Positions 1 to 8,341 of a stretch of DNA of 64,000 nt are shown in pieces. Every line of letters starts with the position of its first letter. Position 1 is the first letter of the stretch. The position numbers and the translations under genes are program-made. The notes beneath the pieces were generated by a model. The model made no database searches, had not been told where the DNA came from, and saw nothing but the letters and a program-made list of their open reading frames with translations. The DNA is from Fuscovulum blasticum DSM 2131 (GTDB lineage: Bacteria > Pseudomonadota > Alphaproteobacteria > Rhodobacterales > Rhodobacteraceae). The stretch lies in the NCBI RefSeq assembly GCF_003034965.1, contig NZ_PZKE01000001.1, positions 248,001 to 312,000 on the forward strand, written 5' to 3'.

Positions 1-66
1 ATTGGGTTTCGGCCCGGCAAACAAGACCAGTTGGCCCCGCCGACGGGGCGCTGTAGGGTCGCCCGC

Positions 67-1314
67 ATGACCGATTTTCCCAGCCTTGCCCGCGCCGCCA
101 CCGAAGCCATCCGCGACCTGTTCCCGGAAACCCCTTTGCAGCGCAACGAACACCTGTCCGCGCGTTATCAGGCCGACATCTGGCTGAAGCGCGAGGATCT
201 GACGCCGGTGCGCAGCTACAAACTGCGGGGCGCCTTCAACGCCATGCGCAAGGTGCGGGCGAAAAACCCCGGGCAGGGGCAGTTCGTCTGCGCCAGTGCG
301 GGCAACCATGCGCAGGGCGTGGCCTTTGCCTGCCGGCATTTCGGCGTGCAGGGCACCATCTTCATGCCGGTGACAACCCCGCAGCAGAAAATCGACAAGA
401 CCCGCATCTTCGGCGGGCCGAATGTCACGGTGGAACTGACCGGCGACTATTTCGACCAGACGCTGGCCGCCGCCCAAAGCTGGTGCCATGAGCGGGGCGC
501 GCATTTCCTGGCCCCGTTCGACGACCCCGATGTGATCGAAGGGCAGGCCAGTGTGGCGGTGGAAATGCTGGAACAGCTTGGCCGCGCCCCCGATGTGGTG
601 GTGCTGCCGGTGGGCGGTGGCGGTCTGGCCTCGGGCGTCACGGGATACTTGCGCGATGTGGCACCCGACACGCGGTTCCAGTTCGTCGAACCGCTGGGCG
701 GGGCCAGCCTGATGGCGGCGCTGGAACATGGCGGCCCGGTCAAGCTGCCGCGTGTGAACAGCTTTGTCGATGGCGCGGCCGTGGCGCGGCTGGGCGATCT
801 GACCTGGCGCCGGCTGGATTGGGTGCGCCCCGAACAGGTGCATCTGGCGCCGGAAGACCGGGTCTGCGTGACCATGCTTGAAATGCTGAACGTTGAAGGC
901 ATCGTGCTGGAACCGGCGGGTGCGCTGTCGGTGAACATCCTGCCCGAGATTGCGGCGCAGATCCGGGGCAAGACGGTGGTCTGCGTCACCTCGGGCGGCA
1001 ACTTCGATTTTGAGCGGCTGCCGGAAGTGAAGGAACGTGCACAGCGCTACGCCGGGCTGAAGAAATACTTCATCCTGCGAATGCCGCAGCGGCCGGGCGC
1101 ATTGCGCGAATTCCTGTCGATGCTGGGCCCGGAAGACGACATCGCCCGCTTTGAATACCTGAAGAAATCGGCGCGGAACTTCGGCTCGGTCCTGATTGGC
1201 ATCGAAACCAAGAGGGCCGAGAACTTTGCCCATTTCACCGGCCGGATGGACGCCGCCGATTTCAGCTATCGCGACATCACCAATGACGAAGCGCTGGCCG
1301 AATTTCTGATCTAG
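67..1314 (+). CDS. ilvA: Threonine ammonia-lyase (threonine dehydratase)
   Basis: PLP enzyme deaminating threonine to 2-oxobutyrate, the first step of isoleucine synthesis, in the cytoplasm. The protein is 415 aa. The PLP lysine lies in SYKLRG (K52), and the glycine loop that holds the cofactor phosphate is GGGGLASG at residues 183-190. After the catalytic domain, about 80 residues from near residue 335 (KKYFILRMPQRPGALREF) look like one ACT-type regulatory domain. That matches the short, roughly 410-aa form of the enzyme rather than the 500-aa two-ACT E. coli form. The ATG at 67 begins at the conserved N-terminus; an in-frame start at 31 would add a poorly conserved leader. The stop codon overlaps the stop of the convergent HPt gene by two bases. 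Threonine versus serine dehydratase cannot be fully separated by eye, but the ACT domain favours biosynthetic IlvA. Confidence 0.93.
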   Translation: MTDFPSLARAATEAIRDLFPETPLQRNEHLSARYQADIWLKREDLTPVRSYKLRGAFNAMRKVRAKNPGQGQFVCASAGNHAQGVAFACRHFGVQGTIFMPVTTPQQKIDKTRIFGGPNVTVELTGDYFDQTLAAAQSWCHERGAHFLAPFDDPDVIEGQASVAVEMLEQLGRAPDVVVLPVGGGGLASGVTGYLRDVAPDTRFQFVEPLGGASLMAALEHGGPVKLPRVNSFVDGAAVARLGDLTWRRLDWVRPEQVHLAPEDRVCVTMLEMLNVEGIVLEPAGALSVNILPEIAAQIRGKTVVCVTSGGNFDFERLPEVKERAQRYAGLKKYFILRMPQRPGALREFLSMLGPEDDIARFEYLKKSARNFGSVLIGIETKRAENFAHFTGRMDAADFSYRDITNDEALAEFLI

Positions 1315-1640
1315 GCGGCGCTGCCCTGGGCCAGCGCGCCCAGAAAGCGGCGTTTCGAGGCCTCATACAGGCTGGCGACGCGGGGCAGGTTGACCTGATT
1401 TCCCCGGCCCGCGGCGGCCAGCTTTTCGCCCGACTGGCACAGCATGGCCAGATCGGAAAGGCCAAGGTTCAGTGCGCTGCCCTTCAGGAAATGTAGATCA
1501 GCCTCAAGCCCGGCGGATTGGCCGGCGGCAATGCGGCGGACAACATCATCCGCCTCTTCCAGAAACACGGTGACAACCTCGGCCAGATCGTCATCGCCGA
1601 TCTCGCCGCGCAATTCGTTCAGTCTGTCCCAGTCGATCAT
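1311..1640 (-). CDS. HPt (histidine phosphotransfer) domain protein
   Basis: Small protein of 109 aa consisting of a single HPt four-helix domain. The phospho-accepting histidine is H50, in the context DLHFLKGSALNLG, the classical HxxKG motif. It would shuttle phosphate between a hybrid kinase and response regulators. I chose the ATG at 1640 (MIDWDRL) because the 33 codons upstream are arginine/tryptophan-rich and not HPt-like. It is divergent from the response-regulator/phosphatase gene starting at 1794, so the two probably act in one phosphorelay. The partner kinase is not in the window. Confidence 0.85.
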   Translation of the reverse strand: MIDWDRLNELRGEIGDDDLAEVVTVFLEEADDVVRRIAAGQSAGLEADLHFLKGSALNLGLSDLAMLCQSGEKLAAAGRGNQVNLPRVASLYEASKRRFLGALAQGSAA

Positions 1641-1793
1641 GGCATCCCCTGGCCCGCACACCCGGCGCCAAGGCTTCCATCTGTCGATTAACAAGCGGTA
1701 AGCCCGCGCAGGCCGGACGCGGGCAATTTTACGCTTCACCGCCGCTTAACCTGCCGCCGCCACTGTCGGCCGTGAAACAGCAGCGGATAGCGG

Positions 1794-3125
1794 ATGGCGC
1801 AGGATCAGAACCCAAGGCGGCAGGGCCACCTGGCCAGCGAAACCCCCGGTCTGCCGGCGCGGGTGCTGGTGGTGGATGACAGCCGTGCCCAGCGGCAGCT
1901 TCTGGCCATGTACCTGCGCCGCTGGGGGTATGAGGTGATGCAATCCGCCTCGGCCGAAGAGGCGCTGGCGCTGTGTTCGGCGGTTGCCGTTGATGTGGTG
2001 ATCAGCGACTGGATGATGCCCGGAATGACCGGCGTGGAATTCTGCAAGCGATTCCGGGCGCTTCCGCGCGACGGATACGGGTATTTCATCCTGCTCACCT
2101 CAAAATCCGAAACATCGGAAATCGCCGATGGGCTGGAAGCCGGGGCCGATGATTTCGTTCCCAAGCCCGTGAGCAGCGAGGAATTGCGTGCCCGGTTGCG
2201 GGCCGGGATGCGGATCATCTCGATGCAGGCCGAGCTGGTGGAAAAGAACCGGGTGGTCGCCCAGACCCTGGAAGAATTGCAGCGCCTGTATGATTCGCTT
2301 GACCGCGATCTGATCGAGGCGCGGAAGCTGCAACAGACGCTGGTGCGCGACAGGTTCCGCGATTTCGGTCGCGCCACGGTCAGCCTGATGATCCGGTCCG
2401 CGGGTCGGGTGGGGGGCGATCTGGTCGGCTGCTTCGCGCTGGATGACCGGCGGATCGCCGTCTATTCGGTTGATGTCTCGGGGCATGGCGTCGCCTCGGC
2501 CATGATGACGGCGCGGCTGGCGGGCTATCTGTCCGGCGCGTCGCCCGACCAGAACCTTGCCTTTCAGGCGTTGCCAGATGGCGGGCGGGCGGTGCGGTCG
2601 CCGGCGCGGCTGATGGCCGAATTCAACCGCCTGATGCTGGAAGAGCTGCAGGTCGAACAGTACTTCACCATGGCCTATGCCGAGCTGGATCTGGAAACCG
2701 GCGTGGCGCGGCTGGCGCAGGCGGGGCATCCGCATCCGGTGCTGTTGCGCGCCGATGGCGGGGTTGAGCGTGTCGGTGCCGGTGGCCTGCCGGTGGGGCT
2801 GATTTCCGGCGCAGGGTATGAGGATACCCAAGTGACCCTGCGGCCGGGCGACCGGCTATTCCTGATGTCGGACGGCATCACCGAATGTCCCGGCAAGGGC
2901 GGTGCCGAACTGGGGGAAGACGGGCTTGCGCAGATGCTGGCGCGTCTGGCCGATCTGGATGGTCCTGCGCTGCTGGAATCGCTGGTCTGGGATCTGGCCC
3001 GCCACGCCGGCACCGACCGGCTGCCGGATGATGTGTCAGGCCTGATCCTGCTGTTTCGCGATCAGCCCAGCAGCCCCGCCAGCATGGCCCGGTCGCCGGG
3101 GGTGGACAGAACGCCCACCGCCTGA
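1794..3125 (+). CDS. Response regulator with PP2C (RsbU/SpoIIE-type) phosphatase output
   Basis: 443-aa two-domain regulator. An N-terminal receiver domain (about residues 23-140) has the acidic pair VVDDS, the phospho-acceptor D72 (VISDWMMPG) and the conserved lysine K124 (FVPKPVS). A short coiled linker (about 140-185) joins it to a SpoIIE/PP2C serine phosphatase domain (about 195-430) with the metal-binding motifs VDVSGHG and MSDGITE. Such proteins dephosphorylate an anti-sigma-factor antagonist in partner-switching systems. In Rhodobacter capsulatus a protein of this architecture, RbaY, acts with RbaV/RbaW and affects gene transfer agent production; orthology here is inference. The last 64 bases overlap the convergent Nudix gene. 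The sigma/anti-sigma partners are not in this window. Confidence 0.88.
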   Translation: MAQDQNPRRQGHLASETPGLPARVLVVDDSRAQRQLLAMYLRRWGYEVMQSASAEEALALCSAVAVDVVISDWMMPGMTGVEFCKRFRALPRDGYGYFILLTSKSETSEIADGLEAGADDFVPKPVSSEELRARLRAGMRIISMQAELVEKNRVVAQTLEELQRLYDSLDRDLIEARKLQQTLVRDRFRDFGRATVSLMIRSAGRVGGDLVGCFALDDRRIAVYSVDVSGHGVASAMMTARLAGYLSGASPDQNLAFQALPDGGRAVRSPARLMAEFNRLMLEELQVEQYFTMAYAELDLETGVARLAQAGHPHPVLLRADGGVERVGAGGLPVGLISGAGYEDTQVTLRPGDRLFLMSDGITECPGKGGAELGEDGLAQMLARLADLDGPALLESLVWDLARHAGTDRLPDDVSGLILLFRDQPSSPASMARSPGVDRTPTA

Positions 3126-3499
3126 TGCGCCGGCAGCCAGACGGCGGTATGCCCGGCCTCTGTCGGCGGGCCGCGGCGCAGCACGGGATGCGCCAGATAG
3201 ATGGTGCATACCTTTTCAGCCCACAGGTCATACTCGGGCATGTATGTAAAGCGTCGGTAGGCGCCCAGGCGGCGATCAATGCGGATCGACCAGCCGGTTT
3301 CCTCAAACACCTCGCGGTGCAGGGCGGCGATGGGGTGTTCGCCCTTGTCGATGCCGCCGCCAGGAAGCTGGTATTCTGGAATCGGCTCTGCCTGATGGGT
3401 GGCCAGCAACTGATCGCCGTCCAGCAGGATGGCATAGACACCGGGGCGGCGGCGGTATCTTTGCCCCGGACGAACCGGCTCACCATAACGACGGATCAT
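3062..3499 (-). CDS. Nudix hydrolase
   Basis: 145-aa Nudix protein. The Nudix box is complete: it runs from GGGIDKGE to REVFEETGW and keeps the REx2EE core. Substrate cannot be told from sequence. The ATG at 3499 (MIRRYGEPV) is preferred because the N-terminal arginine-rich stretch preceding the Nudix fold is typical, whereas the longer frame runs into the hslO promoter. Its 3' end overlaps the end of the phosphatase gene on the other strand by 64 bases. It is divergent from hslO with 80 bases between the starts. Confidence 0.85.
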   Translation of the reverse strand: MIRRYGEPVRPGQRYRRRPGVYAILLDGDQLLATHQAEPIPEYQLPGGGIDKGEHPIAALHREVFEETGWSIRIDRRLGAYRRFTYMPEYDLWAEKVCTIYLAHPVLRRGPPTEAGHTAVWLPAHQAVGVLSTPGDRAMLAGLLG

Positions 3500-3509
3500 A
3501 GGGGGCCTC

Positions 3510-3538
3510 TTGGTGCGGAAGGTCGGTGCCTCTATATA
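3510..3538 (+). promoter_or_regulatory. Probable sigma-70 promoter of hslO
   Basis: TTGGTG (3510-3515), 17 bases, then TATATA (3533-3538). Transcription would begin near 3545, which lies downstream of the in-frame ATG at 3526 and so argues that hslO begins at 3580 instead. Confidence 0.55.
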
Positions 3539-3579
3539 GCCACGGATTGCCAGACATGGCCGTGCAAGGAAACCCCCCG

Positions 3580-4563
3580 ATGACGCTTGGCGCACAACTC
3601 GCCTGGGATGATACCGTCCTGCCGTTCCAGCTTGACCAGTCCGGTATTCGCGGACGGGTGGCCCGCCTTGACGGGGTGCTGGAGCAGGTTCTGAAACAGC
3701 ATGACTACCCGCCGCTGATCGAGGCGCTGGTGGCCGAGGCGGCGTTGCTGACGGCGCTGATCGGCCAGGCGATCAAGCTGCGCTGGAAACTGAGCCTGCA
3801 GATTCGCGGTAACGGCCCGGCCCGGCTTATTGCGACCGATTACTATGGCCCGCAGGCCGATGGTGAACCGGCCCGCATCCGCGCCTATGCCAGCTATGAC
3901 GCCGAGGCGCTGGATCTGACCGCCCAGCCGTTCAGCCAGATCGGGGCCGGCTATCTGGCGGTGATGCTGGATCAGGGCGAAGGCATGGTGCCCTATCAGG
4001 GCTTTACCCCCATTGCCGGGGGCAGCCTTTCTGCCTGTGCAGAGACGTATTTCGCCCAGTCCGAGCAGATTCCGACCCGGTTTTCGCTGAGCTTCGGCCA
4101 AAGCACCGAACCCGGCCGCGTGTCGCACTGGCGGGGCGGTGGGGTGATGCTGCAGCACATGCCGCAGACGGGGGGCGTGGCGGCGGAAGGCGGTTCGGGC
4201 GAGGGCGGGCTGCTGACACATGCCGACATCCTGTCGGGTGAGGCGTCGGAAGACTGGAACCGCGCCAACCTGCTGCTGGATACGGTTGAAGAGATGGAGC
4301 TGATCGGCCCGACGGTGGCGCCGACCGAACTGCTGGTGCGGCTGTTCCATGAAGAAGGGCCGCGCGTGTTCGATGCGCAGCCGGTCCGGTTTGGCTGTTC
4401 CTGTTCGGAAGACAAGGTGCGCAACACCATGTCGATCTACAGCCAGAAGGACATTGCCAAGATGACGGCGGCGCATGGCATGGTGACGGCCGATTGCCAG
4501 TTCTGCGGCGCGCATTACGAGCTGGACCCCAAGACGCTGGGCTTTGAGGGCAAGAATGGATGA
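3580..4563 (+). CDS. hslO: Hsp33 redox-regulated chaperone
   Basis: Holdase chaperone activated by oxidative unfolding. The protein is 327 aa from the chosen start. The C-terminal zinc/redox switch is intact: C273 and C275 (GCSCSED), then 30 residues, then C306 and C309 (CQFC), i.e. CxC-X30-CxxC as in the family. The ATG at 3580 has AAGGA nine bases upstream and begins at the conserved MTLGAQLAWDD region; upstream in-frame ATGs at 3526 and 3556 lack support, and 3526 precedes the predicted transcription start. The gene overlaps the following Nudix gene by eight bases, so hslO, the CoA Nudix hydrolase and cca form one coupled operon. Confidence 0.95.
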   Translation: MTLGAQLAWDDTVLPFQLDQSGIRGRVARLDGVLEQVLKQHDYPPLIEALVAEAALLTALIGQAIKLRWKLSLQIRGNGPARLIATDYYGPQADGEPARIRAYASYDAEALDLTAQPFSQIGAGYLAVMLDQGEGMVPYQGFTPIAGGSLSACAETYFAQSEQIPTRFSLSFGQSTEPGRVSHWRGGGVMLQHMPQTGGVAAEGGSGEGGLLTHADILSGEASEDWNRANLLLDTVEEMELIGPTVAPTELLVRLFHEEGPRVFDAQPVRFGCSCSEDKVRNTMSIYSQKDIAKMTAAHGMVTADCQFCGAHYELDPKTLGFEGKNG

Positions 4564-5149
4564 CGAGGCCCGCCTGCGCCGTGCCCTGGCACGCCCCGCG
4601 GGCGAATCGTCCGACTTTGACCTGAACCCCGCCATCCGCCTGCCTGAAGGCCGCAAGTTGCGGTCCGCGGCGGTGCTGGTGGCGGTGCAGCCCGTTCCGC
4701 AGGGCGCGCGGCTGATCCTGACCAAGCGCGCGTCGCATCTGAAACACCACCCGGGGCAGATTTCCCTGCCCGGCGGCAAGCAGGACCAGACCGACGCCAG
4801 CCTTCAAGCCACCGCCCTGCGGGAAGCCCGGGAAGAGGTGGCGCTGCCCCCCGACGCGGTTGAAATCCTTGGCGCCCTGCCGGCGCATGAAACGGTGACC
4901 GGCTTCAGGGTAACGCCGATCCTTGCGCTGGTGCGGCAGCCCTTCATTCCGGTGCCGGAGCCGGGCGAGGTTGAGGAAGTGTTCTCGGTTCCGCTGGCGC
5001 ATGTGCTGGACCGCAGCCGCTATGCCATCGAAGGGCGGCGTTGGCAGGGGCAGGTGCGGCGCTACTATGCGGTGCCCTGGGGGCCGTATTACATCTGGGG
5101 CGCCACGGCGCGCATCCTGCGCGGGCTGGCAGAGCGGGCGGCGGAATGA
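4556..5149 (+). CDS. CoA-type Nudix hydrolase (NudL-like)
   Basis: 197-aa Nudix protein. The stretch LTKRASHLKHHPGQISLPGG followed by a Nudix box ending in REAREEVAL is the signature of the CoA pyrophosphatase (UPF0035/NudL) group, which splits CoA or acyl-CoA into 3',5'-ADP and phosphopantetheine. Activity on CoA is inferred from the family. The start overlaps the hslO stop by eight bases and the stop overlaps the cca start by four (ATGA), pointing to translational coupling. Confidence 0.87.
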   Translation: MDDEARLRRALARPAGESSDFDLNPAIRLPEGRKLRSAAVLVAVQPVPQGARLILTKRASHLKHHPGQISLPGGKQDQTDASLQATALREAREEVALPPDAVEILGALPAHETVTGFRVTPILALVRQPFIPVPEPGEVEEVFSVPLAHVLDRSRYAIEGRRWQGQVRRYYAVPWGPYYIWGATARILRGLAERAAE

Positions 5150-6285
5150 AGGTAGCGGGCGACTGGCTGGCGCATGAGGGGACGCAGGCGCTGTGCACGG
5201 CGCTGGAAACCGTTGGTCACCGGGCGCTGTTCGTTGGCGGCTGCGTGCGCAATGCGCTGCTGGGCGTGCCGGTGGCCGATGTGGACATTGCCACCGATGC
5301 GCGGCCTGAAACAGTGTCTGTTATTGCGGAAAAGGCCGGATTTCGGGTTGTGCCGACCGGCATTGACCACGGCACGGTGACGGTGATCGCCAAGGGCGTG
5401 CCGCATGAGGTAACGACCTTCCGCCGCGATGTGGAAACCGACGGGCGGCGCGCGGTGGTGGCCTTTTCGACCCGGATCGAGGAAGACGCCGCCCGGCGCG
5501 ACTTCACCATGAACGCGCTTTATGCTGATCGCCGCGGGGCGGTGATTGACCCGCTTGGTGGGTTGCCTGACCTGCGGGCGCGGCGGTTTCGGTTTGTCGG
5601 CGATGCCGAAGAGCGGATCAGGGAAGACTATCTGCGCATCCTGCGGTTCTTCCGGTTTCACGCGCAATATGGCGACCCCGATCAGGGTCTGGATGCCGAG
5701 GGTCTGGCGGCCTGTGCGGCCCTTTCCGCAGGAATAGAGACGCTTTCAAGAGAGCGGATCGGGGCCGAGATGCGCAAGCTGCTGGCTGCACCCGACCCTG
5801 CGCCGGCCGTTGCGGCGATGGCGGCGGCGGGCGTGTTGGCGCAGGTTCTGCCGGGGGCCGACCCGCGGATGCTGGCGCCGCTGGTGCATCTGGAGGGGCA
5901 AGAGCCGATCCGCTGGTTGCGGCGGTTGGCGGTGTTGGGCGGCGAGGGAGCGACGGAGGCGCTACGCCTGTCGCGGGCCGAGGCGCGCGATCTGGCGGCC
6001 CTGCGCACGGCCCTTGGCGGCACGGATGGCCCGGCGGCGCTGGGCTGGCGTCTGGGGGCGGTCGGCGGGGCCGATGCCGTGCTGGCCCGGGCGGCAAGCC
6101 TTGGGGTGCCGCCGCCCGACGGGTGGCAGGCCGAGGTGGCGCGCGGGGCAATCGCGCGGTTTCCGGTCAGCGCCGCCGATCTGGCGCCACTGGCGGGCGC
6201 GGCTTTGGGGCGCCGGCTGAAAGAGCTGGAAAGCCAATGGCTTGCGGGTGGTCTGCGCGCCGGAAAGAGCGATCTGCTGCGCTGA
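5146..6285 (+). CDS. cca: tRNA nucleotidyltransferase / poly(A) polymerase family (CCA-adding)
   Basis: 379-aa class II nucleotidyltransferase. The nucleotidyltransferase head has the GGxVRN motif (GGCVRNALLG, residues 31-40) and the two catalytic aspartates D45 and D47 in VADVDIATD. The RRDFTMNAL motif and the flexible-loop/neck region (GREEDYLRILRFFRF-like, near residue 160) follow, then a helical tail. It completes or repairs tRNA 3' CCA ends. It is the last gene of the hslO operon; the start is fixed by the ATGA overlap. Family members specialised as poly(A) polymerase look similar, but genomic position and length fit the alphaproteobacterial CCA enzyme. Confidence 0.93.
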   Translation: MKVAGDWLAHEGTQALCTALETVGHRALFVGGCVRNALLGVPVADVDIATDARPETVSVIAEKAGFRVVPTGIDHGTVTVIAKGVPHEVTTFRRDVETDGRRAVVAFSTRIEEDAARRDFTMNALYADRRGAVIDPLGGLPDLRARRFRFVGDAEERIREDYLRILRFFRFHAQYGDPDQGLDAEGLAACAALSAGIETLSRERIGAEMRKLLAAPDPAPAVAAMAAAGVLAQVLPGADPRMLAPLVHLEGQEPIRWLRRLAVLGGEGATEALRLSRAEARDLAALRTALGGTDGPAALGWRLGAVGGADAVLARAASLGVPPPDGWQAEVARGAIARFPVSAADLAPLAGAALGRRLKELESQWLAGGLRAGKSDLLR

Positions 6286-6368
6286 CCCTGCCGGTGCGCG
6301 CCGGTTTCGGCGTGACAAGCCGCAAAATCCGCGTTACGACTTCAGCGAGCAAACAGAAGGAAAGCAAC

Positions 6369-6401
6369 ATGGAGAACGGGAATAACCGAAACCTGACCTG
6401 A
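6369..6401 (+). CDS. Possible 10-codon leader ORF upstream of ABC exporter genes
   Basis: ATG preceded by the near-perfect ribosome site AGAAGG eight bases upstream. It encodes MENGNNRNLT, with four asparagines in ten residues, and its stop codon lies in the loop of a short hairpin (AACCTG 6390-6395 / CAGGTT 6402-6407). No homology can be judged at this length. It may be a leader peptide for the downstream exporters or a chance frame. Confidence 0.3.
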   Translation: MENGNNRNLT

Positions 6402-6480
6402 CAGGTTCGAAACCCGTTCGGGCGGCCTGTCTTTCGCCGCCAAGCCATTCCATGTTTGCTGAAGTTCTGGAGCTTCCCCC

Positions 6481-8331
6481 ATGTTTTCCTTCTTTGAAAA
6501 CCTCGTGGACCCTTATGGTCCTTACGAGCAGACCGATACCCCGCCGCGCAAGCTGTGGCCCTTTCTGGCCGAATACATGCGGCCGTTCCGCAAGGTTTTC
6601 GCGGTTACGGCTGTGCTGTCGGTTGTGGCGGCCTTCGCCGATGTGGCACTGCTGTGGTATCTGGGCCGGCTGATCGACCTGATGGCGGCCACCGGGCCGG
6701 CGGCGTTTCTGGCCGACCACGGGGTCGAGGTGGGGCTGGTTGCGCTGGCGGTGCTGGTGCTGCGGCCGATGATCCTGGTTGGCAACGTGGCGCTGCTGCA
6801 CAACACCATTCTGCCGAACTTCGGCACGATGATCCGCTGGCGGTCACACCGCCATGTGATCCGTCAGCCCGTGGGCTGGTTCGAGGGCGATTTCGCCGGG
6901 CGGATCGCCAACCGGATCATGCAGACGCCGCCCGCTGCGGGCGATGCGGTGTTCCAGACCTTTGATGCCATGGCCTTTGCCAGCGTCACGGTGATTGGCG
7001 CGGGCATCATGCTGGCCGATGCCGACCCGCGGCTTCTGCTGCCGCTGGTGATCTGGTTCCTGCTCTATGGCGCATTGGTGCGCTGGACCGTGCGGCGTGC
7101 CGGTCCGGCGTCGAAGGCCAGCTCGGATGCGCGGTCGGCGGTGACGGGGCGGGTGGTGGATGCCTATTCCAACATCCACTCGGTCAAGCTGTTCGCGCAT
7201 CACGATCAGGAGCTTTCCTATGCGAAAGAGGCCATCGAACATGCCCGCAGCACCTTTGCGCAGGAAATGCGGATCGTCACCAAGATGGATCTGGCGCTGA
7301 CGCTGCTGAACGGCTTTCTGATCGTTTCGGTCACCGGCTGGGCGGTGGCGCTTTGGGTGCAGGGATCGGCCACGGCGGGCACGGTGGCGGCGGCGACGGC
7401 GCTGGTGCTGCGGCTTAACAACATGACCTACTGGATCATGTGGGCCTTCACCTCATTGGTGCAGGCGCTGGGCGTTGTGCAGGAGGGGATGGAAACCATC
7501 GCCCAGCCGGTGACGCTGGTCGATGCCCCGCAGGCGAAACGACTGGATTTCCAGAAGGGCAAGGTCGAGATTCAGGGTGTCAGCCACCATTATGGCCGTG
7601 GGTCCGGCGGGTTGCAGGACGTGTCGCTGACCGTGCGGCCGGGCGAGAAGATCGGGCTGATCGGCCGATCGGGGGCGGGCAAGTCCACTTTGGTCAAGCT
7701 GATGCTGCGGTTCTACGACTGCGAAAGCGGCCGCATCCTGATTGACGGGCAGGACATCGCGCAGGTTACGCAGGAAAGCCTGCGCTTGCAGATCGGCATG
7801 GTGCAGCAGGATTCGTCGCTGATGCACCGTTCCGTGCGCGAGAACATCCTGTATGGCCGCCCCGATGCCGGCGAAGAGGCGATGATTGCGGCGGCGAAGC
7901 AGGCCGAGGCGCATGATTTCATTCTGACGCTGGAAGATCCCGAAGGCCGCAAGGGCTATGACGCGCATGTGGGCGAACGCGGGGTCAAGCTGTCTGGCGG
8001 GCAGCGGCAGCGGGTGGCGCTGGCGCGGGTGATCCTGAAGGACGCGCCGATCCTGATTCTGGACGAGGCGACCTCGGCGCTGGACAGCGAAGCCGAGGCG
8101 GCCATTCAGGAGGCGCTTTATGGCGTGATGGAGGGAAAGACGGTGATCGCGATCGCGCACCGGCTTTCAACCATCGCGGCGATGGACAGGATCGTGGTGC
8201 TGGACGGCGGCCATATCGTTGAAGAAGGCAAGCACGCCGAACTTCTGGCGAAGAACGGGCTTTACGCCCGGTTCTGGGCGCGGCAGTCGGGTGGTTTCCT
8301 GGGCGAAGACGCCGAAGAGGCCGCGGAGTGA
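6481..8331 (+). CDS. ABC exporter, fused permease-ATPase half-transporter (first of pair)
   Basis: 616-aa half-transporter of the MsbA/LmrA type in the inner membrane. The N-terminal ABC_membrane domain (about residues 35-330) has hydrophobic segments such as VFAVTAVLSVVAAFADVALL. The ATPase domain (about 360-600) has Walker A GRSGAGKST (G395-T403, K401), signature LSGGQRQR, Walker B ILILDEATSALDSE and the switch histidine in IAIAHRLSTI. Substrate is unknown; multidrug or lipid export is the usual annotation. The next gene begins ten bases after this stop and encodes a close relative, so the two likely form a heterodimer or are recent duplicates. Confidence 0.92.
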   Translation: MFSFFENLVDPYGPYEQTDTPPRKLWPFLAEYMRPFRKVFAVTAVLSVVAAFADVALLWYLGRLIDLMAATGPAAFLADHGVEVGLVALAVLVLRPMILVGNVALLHNTILPNFGTMIRWRSHRHVIRQPVGWFEGDFAGRIANRIMQTPPAAGDAVFQTFDAMAFASVTVIGAGIMLADADPRLLLPLVIWFLLYGALVRWTVRRAGPASKASSDARSAVTGRVVDAYSNIHSVKLFAHHDQELSYAKEAIEHARSTFAQEMRIVTKMDLALTLLNGFLIVSVTGWAVALWVQGSATAGTVAAATALVLRLNNMTYWIMWAFTSLVQALGVVQEGMETIAQPVTLVDAPQAKRLDFQKGKVEIQGVSHHYGRGSGGLQDVSLTVRPGEKIGLIGRSGAGKSTLVKLMLRFYDCESGRILIDGQDIAQVTQESLRLQIGMVQQDSSLMHRSVRENILYGRPDAGEEAMIAAAKQAEAHDFILTLEDPEGRKGYDAHVGERGVKLSGGQRQRVALARVILKDAPILILDEATSALDSEAEAAIQEALYGVMEGKTVIAIAHRLSTIAAMDRIVVLDGGHIVEEGKHAELLAKNGLYARFWARQSGGFLGEDAEEAAE

Positions 8332-8341
8332 GACGGACAGA

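Noticed and set aside
3526-3579. Upstream starts for hslO at 3526 or 3556
   Set aside because: 3526 precedes the predicted transcription start, and neither has a well-placed ribosome site; 3580 has AAGGA at nine bases.
6402-6425. tRNA T-arm-like sequence GGTTCGAAACC
   Set aside because: The loop matches the T-loop consensus, but no D-arm, anticodon arm or acceptor stem can be placed around it and the stem pairs poorly.
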